Of a stretch of DNA of 64,000 nt, positions 55,099 to 64,000 are shown in pieces. A program made the position numbers and the translations under genes. The DNA comes from Planctomycetaceae bacterium (GTDB lineage: Bacteria; Planctomycetota; Phycisphaerae; Phycisphaerales; SM1A02), in contig JAJTGL010000006.1 of assembly GCA_021297795.1 (NCBI GenBank), positions 1 through 64,000 of the forward strand, given 5' to 3'. The stretch's first letter is position 1. Each line of letters starts with the position of its first letter. The notes under the pieces are model-generated. The model worked only from the letters and a program-made list of their open reading frames with translations, did no database searches and was not told the origin of the DNA.

Positions 55099-55776
55099 TC
55101 AGATCAGTGCGTCGAGCGACCGGAGTCCCGGCAGTTCCCGGCACCAGAATGGTTCCGCAGCGTCGGTCCCGATGAGGGATCCCATGTGGCGATCGCGGAG
55201 ATCGACCCGCTCGGGCAGCAGACGGTTCGGCTCGTGCTCCACCACCTGCGATCGGTAGGCGAGGATCGCCTCGCGCTTGCGATCGCGATGCGCCGAGATG
55301 TCGAGCACGAACGTCGGTGCAGGCACGGCCTTGAGGTGGGTGCAGTAGTAGTGGATCAGCCGCCGTGGGTGCACGGGTTCGCCGGGGATCGCGGAGCGGG
55401 TGAGCTTCGCGTCGAATCGCGCGTCGCTCGCGATGCGCGTGGCGGCCAGGTGGTCGGGATGCACGTCGTCGGGATGCGGGACGAACAGGATCTCGCATCG
55501 TGTGTCGCGCAGGACGGCGGCCAGGCGATGCCGCGCCTCGATGGTGTGCTCGAGCTCGCGGTTTCGAAGTCCGAGGTTGATGCGCGAGCAGCCGAGGATG
55601 CGGTCGGCCTCCGCCGCCTCCGCGCGCCTTCGCTCAGGGGTTCCGCGCGGGGTGGGTTCGCCGTCGGTGAGGTCCACCACCAGCACGGAGTGTCCCTCGT
55701 CGACCAGCCGCGCGATCGTGCCGCCCATCCCCAGTTCGGCATCATCGGGGTGCGGCGCCACGACCACGATGCTCAT
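55099..55776 (-). CDS. bshB1: LmbE/BshB1-type N-deacetylase
   Basis: The 225-residue product belongs to the LmbE/PIG-L deacetylases. Zinc and active-site motifs are VVVAPHPDDAELGMGGTIARLVDEGH near the start and FVPHPDDVHPDHLAATRI in the middle. Further features LGLRNRELEH and AILAYRSQVVEHEPN match BshB1, which removes acetate from GlcNAc-malate in bacillithiol synthesis. The other bacillithiol genes (bshA, bshC) are not in the window, so a related sugar deacetylation cannot be excluded. An upstream ATG at 55827 would add 17 residues. Confidence 0.85.
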   Translation of the reverse strand: MSIVVVAPHPDDAELGMGGTIARLVDEGHSVLVVDLTDGEPTPRGTPERRRAEAAEADRILGCSRINLGLRNRELEHTIEARHRLAAVLRDTRCEILFVPHPDDVHPDHLAATRIASDARFDAKLTRSAIPGEPVHPRRLIHYYCTHLKAVPAPTFVLDISAHRDRKREAILAYRSQVVEHEPNRLLPERVDLRDRHMGSLIGTDAAEPFWCRELPGLRSLDALI

Positions 55777-55884
55777 CGGTCGCGGTGCTTGTCCGCCGTG
55801 GGGATCGATCTCGGAGCGAACCTGCATGGGGCCATGCTACACGCGGCGCTGAGATGCGACCGCGTGCGGCGCGTTGTCCCTCGA

Positions 55885-58362
55885 TCAGGGCCGCGGATTC
55901 TGCGGCGTGTTCGCGGTCCCGGGGGCGGTTGCCGCGCCTGCAGGCTTCGCGTTCGGCGCGACGGGCTTGTCCATGCTCCCGCCTCTCACCGGTCCTTGCG
56001 CGCCGAGCGCCATCGGCGTGCCGAATGCCCGGGTCGAGATCTCGTTGCAGACGCTCGCGAGGTACGCCGCCAGGGCGTCGCGGGTGCGGTTCTCGCCTTT
56101 CCGACGCGCGAACTCCGACTCGAAGAGCGCGCGATCGACCACGTTGAGCGCGCTCCACTCGTCCGCGAGGAACGAATCGGGCGCCGGCGACTGGATCAGC
56201 GGCGCGAGCATCGCCGCGACGTCGTTGTCCTGCTCGATCATCGCAGGCACGACGACACGCTCGAGGCGTGCCGTGAGCGTCACGAGCGGGATCGCCCGTT
56301 CGAGCGCCGCGACATCGCGCTCGAGTTGCGCGTCGCCGTCGGCCGAGTTGGCGGCGAGCATCGACTGGCAGGCGAGCACCGAGCGTGCGACGAGGTCCTG
56401 CGCCGCGGGCGAGAGCGCTGCGCGCCGCGAGGCCCAGCCGCCCCACAGCGCGAGGCGATCGCCCTTCTCGCGCGTGACGGGTTCCTCGATCTGATCGAGA
56501 TCGCGTAGGCAGGAGAGAAGCCTTGCCACCCGCAGCATGCGTTCGGTATCGACGCCCGCATGGCTTCCGGCGCCGAGCGCCTCGGCCCAGCGCTTGCGGA
56601 AGACTCCGGCGGCCTCGACGACCTCGGCCGCACGGCCGCCGGTCAGCACGAGCGCCCGATCGGTCCGTCGCTTCAGTTCGTCCTCGTAGGCGAACGGAAG
56701 CGCTGCCACCGACTGTGCATCGAGCGTGGCGAGGATGTTGCGCGCCTCGTCTCGCTTCAGCGGGTCGAGGAGCAGCTTTGCGGTTCTCTTCAGTTGCGCG
56801 GCGAACGCGCGTCCGGACTTCGCATCCAACGCCCCGACCCGGTCGATCAGGGACTGCATGCGTGCGACGCGGGTCCGATCGAGATCGAGAGCGTTCACGC
56901 GTTCGAGCGCGCTGAGATGCTCCGGTTCGACCGCGCGCGAGGGATCCGCGGCGAGACCCGCGAACGCGGTGGGCAGAGCCTTCACGGCGATGCGTCCATC
57001 GCGATCGAGCGCACGCGCGATCTCCTTGAGGTCGCGCGGCGCCTCCTCCCGCTCCCGCGCGAGGAGACGTTCGGCAGCTGCGCAGGCCACCAGGATGCGC
57101 TCGGCAACCCGAACCCGAGCGCGCTCGTCGCCTGCAAGCTCCGCGCCGAGCAGCGACGCCGAAGCGTCGGCCAGCGCCTGACGCGAGGCCTGCGGCATGT
57201 CCGCGTCGTCCCGAAGAAGGAGCATCGTCTGGGACGCCTCCGCGATCGACTCGATCGCCGCGAGCCGCTCCCGCCCGCGGTCTGCGGCCGTCTGTGTCGT
57301 CGCGGTCGCATCGCGAACCGCAAGATCCTCGAGCGCGAGCGAGACGCGCGACATCGCCCGCGCGATCGCCGCGTCCGGAAGCGGTCTCGGCGGCTTCTGA
57401 TTGCGCATGGCATCGAGCCACGCGAGGGTTTCGACGGCTGCATCGATCATGCGCAGATCCGAGATCGCGGTCGGCGAGGTTCCGCGTGCGATGCATGCAT
57501 CCAGTGCGGCGCGCACCGCGGCGCCACCCGCAGCGTCGGGCAGCTTCGCGGCGGCGTTGCGCAGCGACTCGATGTCGGCACGGGTGGCCGCGCGAACCGC
57601 CTCCACGTCCCGTCCGTCGTCGACGAGCGGCCACGCATCCTCGAGCACGCGCCCGTCGACCACCGAGCAGAGGCCGACGAGCGGCGCGAGGGTCGCCGAG
57701 AGCGCGTCCGCGAGCTGCGTCGGAAGCGCCGGCCCCGAGCCGGCGCAGGCCGCGCGCACCCGATCGAGCTGCATGTTCGCGAGTTGCTCGAGGAGCTCCA
57801 CCGCGCGGCGCGCCTCCTCCTGCGGAAGCGGCGCGCCATCCTTCGAACGCCTGCCTGCCGCGGCGCTCGCGATCAGTGCGTCGGTCCGGTTGAGCATGCC
57901 GACCACGCGGCTTCCCGACACGACGGGAGCGCTCTCGTTCCACGGGCGTGTCGCGCCGAGCTCGAGGAGCAGTGCGGCAAGCCTTCGCAGCCGGGCGCGC
58001 GACTTCGCCGCGGCGAGCGCCTCGCCGGTGAGGCCCGCGGCATCGCGCTCGAGCCGCGTCGCCTCGTCCGACATCTCCTTCGCAAGCTCGGCCGCGGCCG
58101 TCGCGTCCGGCAGCTTCGGTCCTGCGCTCGGCCCACCGAGATCGAGCACCTGTGCCCCTGCGGACTCGATGCCTGCGCCGCCGGTTGCCAGGCCCCGATC
58201 TGGCACGACGAGCGGGGGCGCGACGAGCGGCCACACCCCGAGTCCGGCGCCAAGCAGGAACGCCCGGAGCGACCTCGCGTGCACGCCTCCGCGTCGCGCC
58301 CCGTCCACGGGATCCGTCGTCGAGGAGGTCGCTGTGTCCGGCGTCGTCTGCTGCGTCATCAT
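55885..58362 (-). CDS. large membrane-anchored helical protein of unknown function
   Basis: This 825-residue product has a polar start, one hydrophobic segment (SLRAFLLGAGLGVWPLVAPPLVV), and then about 750 residues of almost pure alpha-helix rich in alanine, leucine, arginine and glutamate. It ends in a proline/alanine-rich tail (APNAKPAGAATAPGTANTPQNP). No catalytic motif is visible. It starts with ATG at 58362 (a second ATG is next to it), and it follows truA by 28 bases in the same direction. It may be an exported scaffold or coiled protein. Not recognised. Confidence 0.65.
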   Translation of the reverse strand: MMTQQTTPDTATSSTTDPVDGARRGGVHARSLRAFLLGAGLGVWPLVAPPLVVPDRGLATGGAGIESAGAQVLDLGGPSAGPKLPDATAAAELAKEMSDEATRLERDAAGLTGEALAAAKSRARLRRLAALLLELGATRPWNESAPVVSGSRVVGMLNRTDALIASAAAGRRSKDGAPLPQEEARRAVELLEQLANMQLDRVRAACAGSGPALPTQLADALSATLAPLVGLCSVVDGRVLEDAWPLVDDGRDVEAVRAATRADIESLRNAAAKLPDAAGGAAVRAALDACIARGTSPTAISDLRMIDAAVETLAWLDAMRNQKPPRPLPDAAIARAMSRVSLALEDLAVRDATATTQTAADRGRERLAAIESIAEASQTMLLLRDDADMPQASRQALADASASLLGAELAGDERARVRVAERILVACAAAERLLAREREEAPRDLKEIARALDRDGRIAVKALPTAFAGLAADPSRAVEPEHLSALERVNALDLDRTRVARMQSLIDRVGALDAKSGRAFAAQLKRTAKLLLDPLKRDEARNILATLDAQSVAALPFAYEDELKRRTDRALVLTGGRAAEVVEAAGVFRKRWAEALGAGSHAGVDTERMLRVARLLSCLRDLDQIEEPVTREKGDRLALWGGWASRRAALSPAAQDLVARSVLACQSMLAANSADGDAQLERDVAALERAIPLVTLTARLERVVVPAMIEQDNDVAAMLAPLIQSPAPDSFLADEWSALNVVDRALFESEFARRKGENRTRDALAAYLASVCNEISTRAFGTPMALGAQGPVRGGSMDKPVAPNAKPAGAATAPGTANTPQNPRP

Positions 58363-58390
58363 CGGGTGTCTCTGGCCAGGCCGGTTCGAT

Positions 58391-59335
58391 TCACGCATCC
58401 GACGGAACGCTGCCGGGGCGCGCGTCGGGTGTCGCTCCACCGCGCGGGAGAGGCGATTCCTCGGGCGCGGGCAATCCGCCCCGTTCGGTCGCCGAGAGCT
58501 CCTGACGGCGCTCAGGAAGGTCCGCTCGAGGCTCCATCGTCGCGTCGGTCCGCGGTTCCATACGCACGCCGCCGTACCAGATCCATCGAAGGCACAGACC
58601 CTGCGGAGGAAGCGTCGGTCCCGCCCGGGTGCGGTCGCGCGCATCGCGGATCGCCGCCACCGCTCCGGGCTCGATCCGTCCCCGGCCTGCCTCGAACAGG
58701 GTGCCGGCCACGATCCGCACCATGTTGTAGAGGAATCCGCTTGCCGCGATCTCGATCTCGACCCTGCGCGGCGCGGGGCTGCGCACGATGCAGTCGTACA
58801 CGCTGCGCACGGTCGTGGTGCGGCCATGGTCGATCTGCGTGAAGCTCGCGCAGTCGTACGTGCCCACGAGGGCGGCCGCCGCGCGCTGCATCCGGTCGAG
58901 GTCGAGCGTGTGCGGGGTGGCGAACACGAGATTCCGATCGAAGAGCGGCCACGGGTTGTGCGGATGGCTCGTGTGCTCGATCGTGTAGCGATAGCACTTG
59001 CTGCGCGCGTCGCCGATCGGGTTGAAGCCGTCGTGCGTCCGCTCGGCCTCGACCACCTGGACGTCGCGCGGCAATCGCGCCGAGATCGCGTTCGCAAGCC
59101 GCTCGACAGGCACGCGCACGTCGGCGGTGAACGCCGCGACCTGTCCGATCGCGTGCACTCCCGTGTCGGTGCGGCTTGCGCCGACCACGTCCACGCGCTG
59201 TCCGATCAGTTCGGCCACGGCCTGCTCGACCACGCCCTGCACGGTCCGAAGCGGCGCGGCGTCCTTCGGCTCCTGCCGCTGCCAACCGTGGAAGTCCGTG
59301 CCGTCGTAGGCGATCTTGAGCCGGAATCGCGGCAT
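58391..59335 (-). CDS. truA: tRNA pseudouridine synthase A
   Basis: TruA makes pseudouridine at positions 38-40 of the tRNA anticodon arm. The product has the family N-terminus FRLKIAYDGTDFHGWQRQ and GASRTDTGVHAIGQVAAF with catalytic Asp57. RSKCYRYTI and FLYNMVRIVAGTLFEAGRG are also conserved. Residues 250-314 form an extra proline/arginine/glutamate-rich tail beyond the usual 240-270 residues. It lies downstream of the two-domain nucleotide protein by 21 bases, same strand. Confidence 0.94.
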   Translation of the reverse strand: MPRFRLKIAYDGTDFHGWQRQEPKDAAPLRTVQGVVEQAVAELIGQRVDVVGASRTDTGVHAIGQVAAFTADVRVPVERLANAISARLPRDVQVVEAERTHDGFNPIGDARSKCYRYTIEHTSHPHNPWPLFDRNLVFATPHTLDLDRMQRAAAALVGTYDCASFTQIDHGRTTTVRSVYDCIVRSPAPRRVEIEIAASGFLYNMVRIVAGTLFEAGRGRIEPGAVAAIRDARDRTRAGPTLPPQGLCLRWIWYGGVRMEPRTDATMEPRADLPERRQELSATERGGLPAPEESPLPRGGATPDARPGSVPSDA

Positions 59336-59356
59336 GGCGGAAGGGGACGCGGCGCG

Positions 59357-60487
59357 TCAGTGGCTGAAGAGGTTGCCCGGGTGGAACATGCCCTTCGCCT
59401 CGAAGTACGCAAGCGCCTCGTCGACCGACTTGAAGATCCTGGTCGCGGTCTCGGTGATGAAGGGGCTCGGCGCCTTGCGCGGCTTCCACACGACGTACAC
59501 CTCCTTCGTGTGCTCCCATGCGTGCTGAAGCTCGCGCTCGACGCCGCTCGAGAGGCCGGGGCTTCCGTTCGGGAGCTCGGGCACGAGCGACACGATCATG
59601 TCGCTCTGATCGATGAGCTTGAAGTCGCGCATGTAGATCTGGCCGTCGATGTCGCCCGCGATGTCGAGCACCTCGCGCACGGACACGCGAAGGCTGCGTC
59701 CGGCACGGCCGCCGAAGCTGTGCGCCTCGGTCTCGATCCAGTCCTTGCCCTCGCGCGCAGCCGCGAGCGCGCGGTCGAGGAGCAGCTTCTCGTCGACGTC
59801 GCCCGGATCGAAGGTGATGAAGTGCTTGGCGAGCTCCGCGCGGAAGTGGTCGATCTCGGCGAGCACGTCGGGCATGTCGACCACGTGGCTCATCGGGAAG
59901 CTCGGGTAGACCTTGCGCATCTCGGGCCGGGTCACCAGGCGCGTGGCGGTCTCGACGGTGTCCTGCATGCGGCCGCGCGAAAGGATGTAGAAGTTGTTCT
60001 GGCAGCCCATCGCCTGCGCGAGGAGCTCGGTCGCGAGGATCTCCTCCTCGCGCCACACCATGCAGTCCTTGAGCGTCGCGTCGATGTCGTGCTCGGCGTG
60101 CAGGCGCTGGTGCACCACCTCGACGTTGTCGACGAGGCAGATGAACATGTTCGGCTCGAACTTGGCGATCTGGTCGAAGTCGAATGCGGCGAAGAGCCCG
60201 TGGCGCCAGCGGAAGGTGGCGTGCGTGTTCACGACCACGTTCGGGTACTCGCGCGCCGGCAGCGTGGCCGCGATGACGTCCTTGAAGGCTGCGCGCCGAA
60301 GGGTTGCGAGCCTTGAGATCGGGAGGTCGAGGATCCGGCCCGGGCGGACGTCCGGAGCCTCGGTGTACATCATGTCGCCGAGGTGGAACAGCTTGATCGG
60401 GTCGCCGCGCAGCTCGGACGCATCGCGAACCGCCTTCAGGTAGGGCTTCTTGTCCACGCCGATCTGGCCAGTCACGATTGCGCGCAT
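59357..60487 (-). CDS. two-domain protein: degenerate P-loop domain plus nucleoside-deoxyribosyltransferase-like domain
   Basis: The first 200 residues look like a P-loop nucleotide kinase of the adenylate-kinase type. The opening MRAIVTGQIGVDKKPYL has a degenerate Walker A, and FHLGDMMYTEAPDVRPGRILDLPISRL and VVVNTHATFRWRHG follow. CMVWREEEILATE may be a lid. The second half, from YPSFPMSHVVDMPDVLAEIDHFR, resembles the nucleoside 2-deoxyribosyltransferase fold: ITFDPGDVDE, IDQSDMIVSLVPELP and SSGVERELQHAWEHTKEVYVVW. The combination is not a named enzyme that I know. Length 376. It could process or sense a nucleotide. Both assignments are by eye. Confidence 0.6.
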   Translation of the reverse strand: MRAIVTGQIGVDKKPYLKAVRDASELRGDPIKLFHLGDMMYTEAPDVRPGRILDLPISRLATLRRAAFKDVIAATLPAREYPNVVVNTHATFRWRHGLFAAFDFDQIAKFEPNMFICLVDNVEVVHQRLHAEHDIDATLKDCMVWREEEILATELLAQAMGCQNNFYILSRGRMQDTVETATRLVTRPEMRKVYPSFPMSHVVDMPDVLAEIDHFRAELAKHFITFDPGDVDEKLLLDRALAAAREGKDWIETEAHSFGGRAGRSLRVSVREVLDIAGDIDGQIYMRDFKLIDQSDMIVSLVPELPNGSPGLSSGVERELQHAWEHTKEVYVVWKPRKAPSPFITETATRIFKSVDEALAYFEAKGMFHPGNLFSH

Positions 60488-60583
60488 GCGGGTCTCCGGG
60501 TTCCGGGCTCCCCCGGTTGTGCCGGGGGGCGGGGGGTGCAGGGGGAGGACAAGCGTAACACGCCGCCCTCGGTTTCCGCGCGC

Positions 60584-61108
60584 TCAGGTCGCCCTTGCGA
60601 GCAGCGCCACCACGTGCACCTCGACCGCGCGGCCTTCACCCACGGCGTCCACCTTCTCGTGGGTCTTGCCCTTGAGGTTGACCTGCGTCCGAGCCACACC
60701 GAGGAGCCGCGCGATGTTGGCGATCATGGCGTCCTTCACGGGCGAGAGCTTCGGACGCTCGCAGATCACCGTCACATCGAGATTCACAAGCGCGTATCCG
60801 TGGTTCGCCATCGCCTCGCGCGCCTTCTCCACGAAGTGAGCAGAATCCTGCCCGTCCCACGCGGGGTCGGTGTCCGGAAAGGCTTGTCCGATATCCGGGA
60901 GCCCGATCGCTCCGAGCAGGGCATCCACCACGGCGTGGTAGACCGCGTCGCCATCCGAATGGCCCACCGGGCCCACGGGGTGGTCGAATGGGACTCCTGC
61001 GAGGATGAACGGTCTTCCCTTCCCGGCGGGCGGGGCAGGCTCGAGGCGATGGAGGTCGTAGCCGTGGCCGATCCGGAGCCGGGGAAGGTGTTCGGTGGCG
61101 TCAGGCAT
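60584..61108 (-). CDS. ispF: 2-C-methyl-D-erythritol 2,4-cyclodiphosphate synthase
   Basis: IspF catalyses the fifth step of the MEP isoprenoid pathway. The 174-residue product has RIGHGYDLHRL with metal ligands Asp18 and His20, GPVGHSDGDAVYHAVVDALLGAIGLPDIGQAFPDTDP with His50, and NHGYALVNLDVTVICERPKLSP. It ends in VNLKGKTHEKVDAVGEGRAVEVHVVALL. The length matches. The ATG at 61108 is preferred over the one at 61159, since residues 1-20 then fit the family. Confidence 0.95.
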   Translation of the reverse strand: MPDATEHLPRLRIGHGYDLHRLEPAPPAGKGRPFILAGVPFDHPVGPVGHSDGDAVYHAVVDALLGAIGLPDIGQAFPDTDPAWDGQDSAHFVEKAREAMANHGYALVNLDVTVICERPKLSPVKDAMIANIARLLGVARTQVNLKGKTHEKVDAVGEGRAVEVHVVALLARAT

Positions 61109-61239
61109 CTCGGAGGTCCGTCGCGGAGGCATTCTCGCGAAATCCGCGGGGGCGTCCAATCGAATTCCCGAAGCAAGGGGGAGCCGTCGGCCGATATCCC
61201 GAACCCAGACCCTTCGGGTCCCGATCGGAGACGCTCCGC

Positions 61240-61743
61240 ATGACGCGTATGCCCCTGACGACTGCCCTCTGCGCCGCTGCCTCGCTGGCCGCGACCCTCG
61301 CCCTCGCCGGCTGCTACACCCCCGCGGGTGGCTACTACCCGCGCACGGGCGGCGGCTACACCTACATCTCGACCGAATCGCGTCCGGTGACGATCACCGT
61401 CTACGACACGCGGACCGCCGAGCCCTTCTTCAAGATGGAGATCCCGGTCGGCAAGCAGCTGACGATGAACTTCCTCGAGGGCAAGGGCGACGACCCGGTG
61501 CTTCGCCCCGATCGCATGGTCTGGTCCCTCTGGGAGGCCGACACCATGAATGGTCGACTCACCAACCAGTTGACCTGTCCACCCGCAGCGGCCCGTCGCA
61601 TCGCCTACGACATCCGCCCGACTCCCGAATACCGCGAGGAGCCGCCGGAGTTCGAGAACCGCATCGATGCGGTGCGCGACAACCCGCCGTGGTGGACTCC
61701 CGCCGGTGGACCGCTTCCGCCGAAGGTCAAGTGGTACAACTGA
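61240..61743 (+). CDS. small lipoprotein of unknown function
   Basis: The 167-residue product starts MTRMPLTTALCAAASLAATLALAGC, a lipoprotein signal with acylated Cys25. It then has tyrosine/glycine-rich sequence (YYPRTGGGYTYIST) and a beta-rich domain with TVYDTRTAEPFFKMEIPVGKQ and EGKGDDPVLRPDRMVWSLWEAD. The last 40 residues are proline/tryptophan-rich. It resembles small planctomycete outer-membrane lipoproteins, but I cannot name a role. It is followed by a clear intrinsic terminator. Confidence 0.78.
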   Translation: MTRMPLTTALCAAASLAATLALAGCYTPAGGYYPRTGGGYTYISTESRPVTITVYDTRTAEPFFKMEIPVGKQLTMNFLEGKGDDPVLRPDRMVWSLWEADTMNGRLTNQLTCPPAAARRIAYDIRPTPEYREEPPEFENRIDAVRDNPPWWTPAGGPLPPKVKWYN

Positions 61744-61811
61744 GGCCGTGCCCCGGTCCGCGGTCGTCGTGGACCGATCGGGGAACATCCGTCATCGCAT
61801 CATGATCCGAA

Positions 61812-61843
61812 GACGCCCGCGCCCCGCGCGGGCGTCGTTCTTT
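61812..61843 (+). terminator. rho-independent terminator
   Basis: A perfect 10-bp GC-rich stem (GACGCCCGCG at 61812-61821 with CGCGGGCGTC at 61827-61836) around a CCCCG loop is followed by GTTCTTT. It sits 68 bases after the lipoprotein stop and reads on the plus strand. Confidence 0.8.
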
Positions 61844-61919
61844 CCGTTGCGCGGCGCGCGTCACCTGCGGCTTCACGTCCGCCGCTCGGTCCGCCGCTCC
61901 GACCGCCGCTCCGGCACGG

Positions 61920-63326
61920 TCACACGGCGCCTACGACCTGCGCACCCTCGCGCGCCAGTCGACCAAACAGTTCGCCGCGCTCCTCGTAGTTGGTGAACTG
62001 ATCCCAGCTCGCGCAACCGGGGGAAAGCAGGACGACATCGCCCGGTCGCGTGCATCCGCGCACCCTCCGCATCGCCTCCGCGAGCGTGCCGCAGGCGTGG
62101 GCCCGCGCTTCGCCGAGCAGCGTCGGACCAGTGGCGCCGATCGCGTAGAGGCCGGCGAGTTTCCCGCCGAGCGCCCGAATCGGCGCGAGATCGGCGCCCT
62201 TGTCGTACCCGCCTGCGACGAGGTGGATCCTCGAGGCGTCGTCGAAACTTCCGACCGCAAGCAGCGTCGCCTCGACCGTCGTCGACTTCGAGTCGTCGTA
62301 GTAGCGCACGCCGTCCGTCTCGCAGACGAATGCGAGGCGGTGCTTCAGGCCTGGGAACGCCTCGATCCGCGCGCGAAGGGCCGGGAGCGCCGCGGCCGCG
62401 TCGATGCCCGCGTGGGCGTACGCGGCCAGAGCCGCCTCGAGCGCGAGGCGTGCGTTCGCGCGATTGTGCGCGCCGGGTACCGCTGGGCGCATCGACTCGA
62501 CCGGTGGGAGCGCGCAGGGCGCCATCGACGGTCGCCCCCACCACGGCTCGGCGCCGAGTTCGATCGCGCGCGCCGCGGCCGGCGTGCCCGCGAAGGCCGT
62601 GACGAACCGCGCGCCCGCGGGCGCGAACGCGCGCAGCATCGACTTCGAGCGCGCGTAGTGGGCGAAGGAGCCGTGCCAGTCGATGTGGTTCTCGAGCAGA
62701 TTGGTGAAGACCGCGACCGGCGGCGACCAGCGCAGCGTCTCGCCGAGCCACCAGAGCATCGCGCTCGAGAGCTCGAGCACGATGAAGTCGTCGCGCGCGA
62801 TCCGGTCGAGGATGCCGAGGAGCGAACCTCCGATGTTCCCGCCGAAGTGCGCGCGCCGTCGGTCTCCGTTTCCGTCTCCATCGAGCGCGGCGCGCAGCAT
62901 GGCGCTCGTCGTGCTCTTGCCGGCGCTCCCGGTCACGCCCACGATGTTCGCAATGCCGCGCGCGGCAAGCGCCTCGACGGTGAGGCCGATCTCGGTGTGC
63001 ACGGGCACTCCGGCGCCGCGCGCGGCCGCAAGCAGCGGGTTGTCCCACGGGTGCGGGACCGCGGGGTTCGCGACCACGAGGTCCGCGCCGGTGAAGTCCT
63101 CCACGCGGTGCTCGCCGAGCACGCAGCGCACGCGTCCGGCGCCGATCTCCGCGCACAATTCGGCCAGCGGCTTCGCGAGCCTCTCCGCGGGTTCGCGATC
63201 GGTGAGGGTCACGACCGCGCCTTGCGCGACGAGGTGCTTCGTCACGCCGACACCGCCACCGAACTGCCCGAGGCCCATCACGGTCACGCGCGCGCCGGGC
63301 AGTGCATCGATCGGAAACGGCGTCAT
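61920..63326 (-). CDS. murD: UDP-N-acetylmuramoylalanine-D-glutamate ligase
   Basis: MurD adds D-glutamate to UDP-MurNAc-L-alanine in peptidoglycan synthesis. The 468-residue product has an N-terminal UDP-binding start ([19 protein letters not shown]) and the ATP site [30 protein letters not shown] and [23 protein letters not shown] follow. [27 protein letters not shown] is followed by the [23 protein letters not shown] signature near the end. All are diagnostic. Its start overlaps the next gene's stop by four bases, so the two are coupled. Confidence 0.95.
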   Translation of the reverse strand: MTPFPIDALPGARVTVMGLGQFGGGVGVTKHLVAQGAVVTLTDREPAERLAKPLAELCAEIGAGRVRCVLGEHRVEDFTGADLVVANPAVPHPWDNPLLAAARGAGVPVHTEIGLTVEALAARGIANIVGVTGSAGKSTTSAMLRAALDGDGNGDRRRAHFGGNIGGSLLGILDRIARDDFIVLELSSAMLWWLGETLRWSPPVAVFTNLLENHIDWHGSFAHYARSKSMLRAFAPAGARFVTAFAGTPAAARAIELGAEPWWGRPSMAPCALPPVESMRPAVPGAHNRANARLALEAALAAYAHAGIDAAAALPALRARIEAFPGLKHRLAFVCETDGVRYYDDSKSTTVEATLLAVGSFDDASRIHLVAGGYDKGADLAPIRALGGKLAGLYAIGATGPTLLGEARAHACGTLAEAMRRVRGCTRPGDVVLLSPGCASWDQFTNYEERGELFGRLAREGAQVVGAV

Positions 63327-64000
63327 GGTCGAACCTCGCTCGCCTCATCCGCCGCGTTCGATGCTGGAACGGACGACGTTGCCGTCTCCGCACCGGACGC
63401 CTCGTCGGTCTTCTTCGTCGTTCCCGCTGGGATCAAGAGGTTGCCACGCTCCGCATCGAGGATCGAGATCGAGTCGATGCGCAGTTCGGGGAGCAGGCTG
63501 CTCGTACCGGTGATGAAGCAGAACCCCATCGAACCGAGGCGCTCGCCGCGTTCGAACTCGAAGTTCGCCGTCACGATCATGCGCTGCACCGACCGGAACC
63601 CGCCCGCGCGCTCCTCGGAGAGCTCCTTGAACCCGATGAACTTTCCGTAGCGCGACTCCGCCTCCCTGGCGAAGGCGGCGATCTCGGCGGCGGTGATCGT
63701 CGTGCCTTCCCGGCCTGTCCAGCCGCTGAAGGCCTCGGTGGCGCCCGCGTCGTCCCGGGCGGCGAAGGTCCGTTGCAGGGACCGCTCGAGATCGCCGTGC
63801 CACTCCTGCTGCAGCGTCGCGAAGCCCCACGCAACGAGCAAGGAGAGGACGAACGCGCTGAGTCCAAGCCCGATGCCCGCCCACGCGAGACCACGTCCGC
63901 GCAGCATCGGTTCCTCGCGCCGGATGCGGTCGAGTGCGACCATGCCGAGGAAGGCCGCGAGGATCCCCGAGATGCCGAGGCCCGCGCACGAGGTGAGCAG
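63323..64000 (-). CDS. DUF4190-type membrane protein, 5' end beyond the window
   Basis: The visible 225 residues are the C-terminal part. The frame is open to the window edge, and the sequence before Met at 63943 ([25 protein letters not shown]) already belongs to the domain, so the gene continues past base 64000. The pattern GxxALxRIRR...[25 protein letters not shown] is that of DUF4190: two membrane helices around a conserved loop. A soluble domain of about 100 residues ([22 protein letters not shown]) and a serine/threonine-rich tail follow. It is translationally coupled to murD. Function unknown. Confidence 0.72.
   Translation of the reverse strand: MLTSCAGLGISGILAAFLGMVALDRIRREEPMLRGRGLAWAGIGLGLSAFVLSLLVAWGFATLQQEWHGDLERSLQRTFAARDDAGATEAFSGWTGREGTTITAAEIAAFAREAESRYGKFIGFKELSEERAGGFRSVQRMIVTANFEFERGERLGSMGFCFITGTSSLLPELRIDSISILDAERGNLLIPAGTTKKTDEASGAETATSSVPASNAADEASEVRP

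Overview
The window is a GC-rich, gene-dense stretch of bacterial chromosome. It most likely comes from a planctomycete of the Phycisphaerae type. The evidence is a PSCyt1/PSCyt2/PSD1 giant protein translationally coupled to a DUF1501 protein, a short VPGPAAV...RRRRR C-terminal sorting tail, a GC-type dockerin tail, zinc-ribbon membrane proteins with the CxxCGYDLxGL signature, and two adjacent, diverged groEL genes. This assignment is an inference from gene content; there is no rRNA in the window. I saw no tRNA, rRNA, CRISPR array, prophage or transposase gene.

Layout. 1-12 kb: a small membrane protein, a sorted surface protein, a tRNA-dihydrouridine synthase, an FG-GAP propeller protein, a dienelactone hydrolase, the PSD1-DUF1501 pair and a PepSY/dockerin protein. 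Palindromic GGCACGTGCC-rich elements lie around the last of these. 12-21 kb (minus strand): a protein and RNA quality-control block of groEL2, groES, groEL1, dnaJ, grpE, an FmdB-type zinc ribbon with a KSDG-repeat tail, and rnr (RNase R). There is no dnaK, and I saw no CIRCE operator. 21-32 kb: a zinc-ribbon membrane protein, a MoxR ATPase, queC, a lipoprotein, a thioredoxin-like protein, gyrB and two paralogous amidase-type lipoproteins. A 113-115 bp tandem repeat sits between the convergent tlpA-like gene and gyrB, and phased A-tracts lie upstream of gyrB.

32-40 kb (minus strand): a 57-residue membrane protein behind a 13-bp tandem repeat, xylulokinase, and a tightly coupled MacAB-like export operon (HlyD-type adaptor, ATPase, two FtsX-type permeases, all with 4-bp ATGA overlaps). 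A 14-cysteine secreted protein precedes the operon and a 199-residue secreted protein follows it. 40-45 kb: a fused class II photolyase-like and renalase-like flavoprotein, convergent with a membrane protein and a DUF2256 zinc protein. 45-53 kb: a mannoside-utilisation cluster of GH38 alpha-mannosidase, sodium/solute symporter and GH2 beta-mannosidase. 53-64 kb: a planctomycete protein of unknown function, a DedA protein, a BshB1/LmbE deacetylase, a large exported protein, truA, a two-domain P-loop and deoxyribosyltransferase-like protein, ispF, a lipoprotein, murD, and a DUF4190-type protein cut by the window edge.

The strongest leads are the photolyase-oxidoreductase fusion with its DUF2256 neighbour, the six paired palindromic elements, the two-domain nucleotide protein at 59.4-60.5 kb, and the export operon linked to a cysteine-rich protein.
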